Positions 60,201 to 64,000 of a stretch of DNA of 64,000 bases are shown here, one piece after another. The notes beneath the pieces were generated by a model, which saw nothing but the letters and a program-made list of their open reading frames with translations, searched no databases and was not told the origin of the DNA. The stretch covers positions 2,666,001-2,730,000 of the forward strand of contig NC_016631.1 in the NCBI RefSeq assembly GCF_000178955.2. Reading direction: 5' to 3'. This DNA comes from Granulicella mallensis MP5ACTX8. GTDB taxonomy: Bacteria; Acidobacteriota; Terriglobia; Terriglobales; Acidobacteriaceae. The translations under genes were made by a program, and so were the position numbers. Numbering within the stretch: the stretch's first letter is position 1; every line of letters begins with the position of its first letter.

Positions 60201-60633
60201 CCATTCGGGTACGGCGCTCAGCGTGATTGATGCAACCAATAACACGGGCAGCTACTCCGATGGCGTGCGGCCTAACCTGACAGGCAATCCAAATGGTCTG
60301 TCGAAGTCCAGATCTCGGGCAGCTAAAACGGCTGAGTGGTTCGATACAAGCGCTTTTACCCAAAATGCCGCGTATACCTTTGGCAATGCACCCCGTACCT
60401 TTGGCCGTGGACCTGATCTGGTAACCGCCGATCTTACGTTGCTCAAGAGAGTAGCGATCCACGAACAGCAGGGAATCGAGTTTCGCCTGGAGGATTTCAA
60501 CGCCTTCAACCATGCAAACCTGGGTAATCCTAATACAGTTTTTGGTAATGCAAACTTTGGCAAGATCAGCACGCTTCAATCGGGAACTACCGGTTCCAGA
60601 ACATTACAGCTTGCTGCTCATTACACCTTCTGA
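57256..60633 (+). CDS. Oar-like TonB-dependent receptor with carboxypeptidase-regulatory domain (receptor 4)
   Basis: A 1125-residue outer-membrane receptor starting at a GTG (57256) with GGAGG 5 nt upstream. Signal peptide about 11-35 (VRPVVLIALVSIGFNAVRVN), carboxypeptidase-regulatory-like domain (about 38-120: ISGAVQDTQKAQIPGARVVA), plug region (NANYTVDGGTTQNLLQG, GRSSGGIIQMTTKSGTNQLH), and a long barrel ending LQLAAHYTF with terminal Phe. VRNRLIANGVLELPFGRGK is the late-barrel family signature. Ligand unknown. It stands apart from enzymes and regulators, and may be controlled through the terminator-bearing leader. A 20-bp terminator closes it. Confidence 0.9.
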   Translation: MRLISISRRAVAFVRPVVLIALVSIGFNAVRVNAQNAASISGAVQDTQKAQIPGARVVAIRAETGDIHETNSDGSGFFSFPVLLPGHYNLKVEKDGFSPQVQSGVQIFTGGTTPVNFVLDPGQVEEHIDVQGDVALLQTATSAVSDVIENKTIVNYPLVDRRATQLQRLNGFVIGGGTGSGAYFAIAGGRGGNANYTVDGGTTQNLLQGVPTQMFDLPIDSLQEFSLSVSNYTADQGRSSGGIIQMTTKSGTNQLHGSAYIYYRSQNLQAIPEFAPISPITNKPINAPLSYKLFGASIGGPIKKGKTYFFFTYEGKVETTTSVLSLNVPTAAERTGDFSAISTPVIDPRTGKQAIGDNGALNVLPSSEIDPYGLKLASYYPLPNVPGAAINNNNFAANDSNVQLYNDYVVRIDHTFNERNSIYFRFLAQPDHENTLDVYPTAGTDGYGSLSHNFYYNPSATWNHAFTSALLNEARFTFTNRQGLSISHGVNSAAATQLALPGTNPTFFPGATLTGLAAIGNTSQQQRLQTPIISNEYTDNLSWQRGNHQLKFGVDYRTSADGDLYSPSAGGFFTFTPAGASANSAAGSLANLLLGVVNTATRQETEYLYSSAWSWGLYAQDNWHVNNKLTLNYGLRWDVDSPRYLENNRQNSFDTKAINPVSGTPGVITFSGINGQSRYANNFDDHLFGPRFGFAYTPREHTVVRGGAGILYPGEYDQATPIVLNTGFSNAVTINSPNSVAGTPAFLLKNNGTQGTGLAVFPTIAQLTPGYGAVAAPYTAPYIAPQFIAPKRLTGYLYQTNLDLQHEFAGNLLLDIGYLGTFGHHLASPFAESINQITPANLATLANGTATVKPQALRPFPQFSNVQNLYPDIGQSRYNGINIGVQKRYSHGFQYQLNYTYSKFIDNEESRSELAGYPGIDTYTDYYNPKDRFGLSGNDVRNRLIANGVLELPFGRGKLVNVQSGWLNEVVGGWSISGLAEIHSGTALSVIDATNNTGSYSDGVRPNLTGNPNGLSKSRSRAAKTAEWFDTSAFTQNAAYTFGNAPRTFGRGPDLVTADLTLLKRVAIHEQQGIEFRLEDFNAFNHANLGNPNTVFGNANFGKISTLQSGTTGSRTLQLAAHYTF

Positions 60634-60669
60634 TTCGTGCGGACTGCGATTGAAGTGGTCGGGAGAGAA

Positions 60670-60712
60670 AAGAAGATGCCCCAGCAGAGAATCTCTGCTG
60701 GGGCATCTTCTT
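60670..60712. terminator. Strong bidirectional intrinsic terminator
   Basis: AAGAAGATGCCCCAGCAGAG and its exact complement form a 20-bp stem with an AAT loop, between the stops of convergent receptor 4 (60633) and the rhodanese-like gene (60743). The minus-strand side continues TTTCTC; the plus side ATTTGG. Confidence 0.85.
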
Positions 60713-60742
60713 ATTTGGATAGAGTTGTTGTGGTATATCGAT

Positions 60743-61243
60743 TTATTTGCCTTCTGTAGCGGCTACAGCATGAGTTGTACCGGTTTGTTCTGCGGCGGGC
60801 TTAGGTACCGCGATCTTCAGCAGTGTTCCACCTTCGGTCTCATAGGTCTGAGCGCCGATGGCTCCTGCTACTTCGAAGCCGTTGTCTGCCAGCAGGTCGG
60901 CTGCGACGGAGGCTCTCGCGGCGTGATTGGAGACTGTGATGATCAGTTTGTCTTTAGGAATTTCTCCAAGATGGCTTTTCAGATCCTTGATCTGAATGCT
61001 GAGATAGACGGGAAAGCCTCCGATCGAAGAGATCTCGTCGGGTCTGCGAACGTCGATGAGCAGCACTCGATCGGGATGGGCGATGAGGGCATCGAATTCT
61101 GCACGAGTTAGTTTCTTTGCCTTCGAGGCAGGTTGTGTTTCCTGCGTCTGATTCGGCTGGTGGGTCGAGGCAGGGGATTGCCGTGCGAACGCTATGGTTG
61201 ATAAGAAACCGATGGCGCTAATTGTCGCTATTTTCTTCAACAT
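60743..61243 (-). CDS. Exported rhodanese-like protein lacking the catalytic cysteine
   Basis: A 166-residue protein with a signal peptide (KIATISAIGFLSTIAFARQ), a polar Gln/Thr/Ser linker (about 22-42) and one rhodanese fold (about 45-140: LTRAEFDALIAHPDRVLLID, VRRPDEISSIGG). The active-site loop usually reads CxxGxR; here it is S105-N-H-A-A-R110 (IITVSNHAARASVAADLL), so the persulfide cysteine is replaced by serine while the arginine stays. Sulfur transfer is therefore unlikely and a binding or structural role more plausible. A short tail follows the domain. GAGGAG lies 7 nt before the ATG. Single gene. Confidence 0.82.
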   Translation of the reverse strand: MLKKIATISAIGFLSTIAFARQSPASTHQPNQTQETQPASKAKKLTRAEFDALIAHPDRVLLIDVRRPDEISSIGGFPVYLSIQIKDLKSHLGEIPKDKLIITVSNHAARASVAADLLADNGFEVAGAIGAQTYETEGGTLLKIAVPKPAAEQTGTTHAVAATEGK

Positions 61244-61292
61244 GATTCATCTCCTCTTTCGTTGATCTTTGGTGTTTTCCTTAAAAAGGAAT

Positions 61293-61323
61293 GGCCCGCT
61301 CACAAGGTATTGGCGAGCGGGCC
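61293..61323 (-). terminator. Intrinsic terminator of the DUF1553-DUF1501 operon
   Basis: GGCCCGCTC and GAGCGGGCC form a perfect 9-bp stem; on the minus strand it is followed by ATTCCTTTTTAAGG. It lies about 120 nt after the DUF1501 stop and before the rhodanese-like gene. Confidence 0.65.
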
Positions 61324-61444
61324 TATTGATTTGGAGGCGATAAATCGCACCTGGACTCAAGTGAGGTGATAGGTCGCCGCCTGCCGCTTGCATAAGCGAT
61401 ACAGGGACGGGCAACAATTCATGCGGTGGGCGTGGTTTGTCATT

Positions 61445-62824
61445 TTAGGCGAAGACCTGACGTTGAACGACACCCGCTACATTGGTCAGACGGAAGTCGC
61501 GACCGGCGTAGCGGTAAGTAAGCTGCTCGTGATCGATGCCCATCAGTGCCAGCAGTGTGGCGTGCAGATCATTGATGTGCATACGACCATCAACGGCTGT
61601 CATGCCGATCTCATCGGTGCCGCCGTAGCTAAAGCCTTTCTTGACTCCAGCACCGGTAAGGAACATCGCGTAGCCAGTGATGTTGTGGTCCCGTCCATCG
61701 GCTCCCTGCGAGGTGGGTAGCCGTCCGAACTCCGAACCGAAGAGTACCAGTGTATCTTCGAGTAGGCCGCGCTGCTTCAGATCTTCCAGCAGGGCAGCGG
61801 TAGGCTGATCGATTCTGCGGCTCTGTTCGATGAGGCCGTTGTGCAGGTTGGTGTGATGATCCCAGCCCGGCTGGCGAATCTCAACAAAGCGAACACCGGC
61901 TTCGCTGAGCCTGCGGGCCATCAGGCACTGGCGGGCGAAGGAGCCTTCTAGACCCGGCTTGACGCCATAGGCATCGAGTACATGCTGCGGCTCCTTGGAG
62001 ATATCCAATAGTGCCGGCACACTATCCTGCATGCGAAAGCCTAACTCGTAGGACTTGATCACTCCGTCCACGGCTTCCGGCGCACCCGCATAGGAAGCTA
62101 CTTCGTGATTGAGGTCCTGGATGAGATCGATCTGCTCGCGTTCGAGAGCTCTGGACGTGGTCGCTGCGATATTCGGCATGCCGCCTGCATCACTTATCGC
62201 TGTTCCTTGATAGTAGGCGGGAAGAAAGGCGCTGCCATAGTTCGATGCTCCGCCAAAGGCGACGGGGGGATTGATCGTGACATAGCCGGGAAGATCCTGA
62301 TTTTCCGTGCCAAGCCCATAGAGTAGCCACGAACCCATACTGGGGCGAGTTAGTGATGCGTTGGCACTCCCCGTATGTAGCTGCACGACAGCCTGCGGGT
62401 GAGCAGGCGTATCGGTGTAGAGACCGCGCAGAAAGCATAGGTCATCGGCGTGCCTGGCAATATTCGGCATTAATTCTGAGAACCATGCCCCCGAACTTCC
62501 ATATTGCTTGAACTTGAATTTAGAAGCAGTGATCGTTCCACCGCCAGGCCCGGATTTTCCATCTCGCTTTTCAAGCTCCGGCTTGTACTCAAAGGTGTCT
62601 ACACTCGACATGGCACCTTCTTGAAAGAGGAAGATAATGCGCTTGGCTTTGACTGGAAGGGGCGGCCGCTTTGGCGCCAGTGGGTTCAGAGCGTTTAGTT
62701 CAGCGGCAGAGGCCTTATTCGCAAGGGAGCCCAGAAGGCCAGCCAATGCGAGATGGCCGAAGCCTGCGCCGGCAGCACGCAGAACATTACGACGAGTTGT
62801 GATGAGAGGTTTATATTCCGGCAT
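61445..62824 (-). CDS. Tat-exported DUF1501 protein (alkaline-phosphatase-superfamily-like)
   Basis: A 459-residue protein with a twin-arginine signal (LITTRRNVLRAAGAGFGHLA). Family signatures of DUF1501: KRIIFLFQEGAMSSVDTFEY, PNIARHADDLCFLRGLYTDT, PAHPQAVVQLHTGS, WLLYGLGTENQDLPGYV, DTLVLFGSEFGRLPTSQG, GRDHNITGYAMFLTGAGVK, INDLHATLLALMGIDHEQLT. The fold resembles sulfatases/phosphatases, but no activity is established. The ATG at 62824 has GGAG 9 nt upstream and begins right at the signal; an ATG at 62839 and TTG at 62851 lie upstream in frame. It follows the DUF1553 gene by 36 nt, the pairing seen in Planctomycetota and Acidobacteriota. Confidence 0.88.
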   Translation of the reverse strand: MPEYKPLITTRRNVLRAAGAGFGHLALAGLLGSLANKASAAELNALNPLAPKRPPLPVKAKRIIFLFQEGAMSSVDTFEYKPELEKRDGKSGPGGGTITASKFKFKQYGSSGAWFSELMPNIARHADDLCFLRGLYTDTPAHPQAVVQLHTGSANASLTRPSMGSWLLYGLGTENQDLPGYVTINPPVAFGGASNYGSAFLPAYYQGTAISDAGGMPNIAATTSRALEREQIDLIQDLNHEVASYAGAPEAVDGVIKSYELGFRMQDSVPALLDISKEPQHVLDAYGVKPGLEGSFARQCLMARRLSEAGVRFVEIRQPGWDHHTNLHNGLIEQSRRIDQPTAALLEDLKQRGLLEDTLVLFGSEFGRLPTSQGADGRDHNITGYAMFLTGAGVKKGFSYGGTDEIGMTAVDGRMHINDLHATLLALMGIDHEQLTYRYAGRDFRLTNVAGVVQRQVFA

Positions 62825-62860
62825 ATCTAGCTTCTCCATGATCGTTTTCAAGCGTGTGTG

Positions 62861-64000
62861 TTATCTGACAAACTGAAAGGCCGCGGAGCCGTACAGCGAT
62901 TGCACAAAGGCTGCCCAGGCTGCTTGTTTCGCAGTATCTGCTGGCGAGACAGGCGAATCATCCTGTTTCTCGTTGGCGTTCTCAACCGCATCATCTTGTG
63001 CCAGGCCATCTGAGCGAACAATGCCCGCTGTGATGGAAGAATCCTGGCTTCCGACGAGTGCGAGGTGTGCTGCGCCTGGGGTGGTAGCCGCAGGATGCGA
63101 TTTGCTCCAGGTGTCCGCGTAACGCGCAAGGAAGGCTTTCACTCTTGCGGTGTCTTGCGGGGTAGGAGCGTGCCCAACGACTCGTTCATAGGTCTGTCGA
63201 ATCCGTTCTGTATCGCTTTGAGACCGATTAGCTAGCAGGCTATCGGCAAGTTTTGCGGACTGCTGGCGAACGAACGGTGAGTTGAGCATGAACAGGGCCT
63301 GTGAAGGGACGGTCGTTGAGTCACGCTGTCCCGTTACGAGCGTCTGCGTCACTGGATCGAAGGCTGCCAGTGGACGAGGAATCTCATCTCGAAGAAGTGG
63401 CAGGTAAACACTTCTATAGTGGCTGCGATCCGCGGCAGACAGAATCGAGTGAACGACCGGACCATCGTCGCGCATCTCAATCATCCGCAGCGCCATGGAA
63501 GGCGAGCCCTTAGGGTGATCTAGATTGAGCTGGCCGGACGATGCCAGGATGCTGTCGCGAATCTCCTCAGCTTCCAGGCGGCGCGGGGCGTGCCGCCAGA
63601 CGAAATGATCCGCGGGATCGATGTCACGGTATCCAGGTGGAATATCTGAACCTAGCCGGTAAGCACGAGTAAGAACAATCTCCCGGACAAGTTTCTTAGT
63701 CGACCATCCATTCCGGATGAAATCCTGTGCGAGGTAGTCGAGTAACTCCGGGTTTGAGGGTTGATCTCCCGTGGTGCCGAAGTTATCCAGACTACTTACA
63801 ATGCCTGTCCCAAATAAATGCTGCCAGACCCGGTTTACATACACTCTCGACGTCAGTGGGTTATCGGGACGAGTGATCCATTGCGCCAGTTCCAGACGCC
63901 CGCTGTGATTTGCTGGAATCTGTTGTGTATTCGGCAGGCTAACCAGCGTCAGGAATCCTCTGGGTACGGCTGGCCCATGACGTTCTTCTACTCCGCGAAT
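62861..64000 (-). CDS. DUF1549/DUF1553-type exported protein, C-terminal part (runs off right edge)
   Basis: The frame is open without a stop from 62861 to the window end (380 residues seen, codons in phase at 64000), so the N-terminus lies outside. Visible are VPRGF near the edge, then RLELAQWITRPDNPLTSRVY, VNRVWQHLFGTGIVSSLDNF, REIVLTRAYRL, WRHAPRRLEAEEIRDSILAS and VPSQALFMLNSPFV, the C-terminal DUF1553 core. Full-length relatives usually carry a cytochrome-c-like domain and DUF1549 before it and reach about 900-1000 residues. The last 120 residues include a low-complexity acidic linker. It forms an operon with the DUF1501 gene; function unknown, suspected in large-polysaccharide breakdown. 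Confidence 0.85.
   Translation of the reverse strand: MRGVEERHGPAVPRGFLTLVSLPNTQQIPANHSGRLELAQWITRPDNPLTSRVYVNRVWQHLFGTGIVSSLDNFGTTGDQPSNPELLDYLAQDFIRNGWSTKKLVREIVLTRAYRLGSDIPPGYRDIDPADHFVWRHAPRRLEAEEIRDSILASSGQLNLDHPKGSPSMALRMIEMRDDGPVVHSILSAADRSHYRSVYLPLLRDEIPRPLAAFDPVTQTLVTGQRDSTTVPSQALFMLNSPFVRQQSAKLADSLLANRSQSDTERIRQTYERVVGHAPTPQDTARVKAFLARYADTWSKSHPAATTPGAAHLALVGSQDSSITAGIVRSDGLAQDDAVENANEKQDDSPVSPADTAKQAAWAAFVQSLYGSAAFQFVR

Noticed and set aside
1-64000. tRNA, rRNA, CRISPR, integrase or transposase genes
   Set aside because: None seen by eye in the intergenic regions or among the translated frames; a tRNAscan/Infernal run would be decisive.

Overview
The window is a coherent piece of a soil-type Acidobacteriota chromosome, most likely class Terriglobia (Granulicella/Terriglobus/Edaphobacter relatives). 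This placement is inferred from content. There is an exported VWFA protein of the acidobacterial type, four very large Oar-like TonB-dependent receptors (carboxypeptidase-regulatory domain, plug, long barrel), a membrane-anchored winged-helix regulator typical of this phylum, a DUF1501/DUF1553 pair, and many secreted carbohydrate-active enzymes. I see no tRNA, rRNA, CRISPR array, transposase or prophage gene.

Left part (1-30 kb). A malectin-type protein runs off the left edge. It is followed by an exported PL8 polysaccharide lyase, a giant exported GH2 enzyme, the VWFA protein, receptor 1, a LacI regulator and the winged-helix membrane protein. Next come a small unknown gene, a HugZ-like FMN protein, an exported YVTN propeller and a ThuA protein. 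Receptor 2 is divergent from a GH116-ThuA operon. A GH20 hexosaminidase, a two-domain redoxin, a Tat-exported TIM-barrel sugar isomerase/epimerase and a ROK regulator, all on the minus strand, close this part.

Middle part (30-44 kb). This is a catabolic supercluster. The ROK regulator is divergent from a six-gene plus-strand operon: double-SIS sugar-phosphate enzyme, MFS sugar porter, ROK kinase, FAH-family hydrolase, APC permease and prolidase-like amidohydrolase. Next is an unrecognised protein with NPWASRP proline-rich repeats. After it comes a D-amino-acid module: N-acyl-D-amino-acid deacylase, RidA and GntP permease on the minus strand, with a divergent metal/PLP D-serine-dehydratase-like enzyme. 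The gene set suggests uptake, phosphorylation and splitting of amino-acid/amino-sugar conjugates, plus deamination of D-amino or sugar-amino acids. This pathway is inference.

Right part (44-64 kb). An exported esterase is followed by a secreted GH39-like hydrolase with an embedded discoidin-like domain. That hydrolase is divergent from a LacI regulator, which is followed by receptor 3. A shared CAATCG-N-TTTAATAC operator-like sequence lies in front of the hydrolase/regulator pair and in front of receptor 3. Then come a MOSC protein, a small membrane protein, a Tat-type sulfatase, a cupin, a CHRD protein, receptor 4 with a structured 5' region ending in an intrinsic terminator, an exported rhodanese lacking its cysteine, and a DUF1501/DUF1553 pair that runs off the right edge.

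Working together, the receptors and exported enzymes look like several independent glycan-scavenging loci, each with its own switch. The central cluster processes the imported nitrogen-containing sugars or amino acids. Start codons were moved from the longest open frame wherever a Shine-Dalgarno sequence or signal peptide supports an internal start. Products rest on motif recognition by eye, not on database searches.
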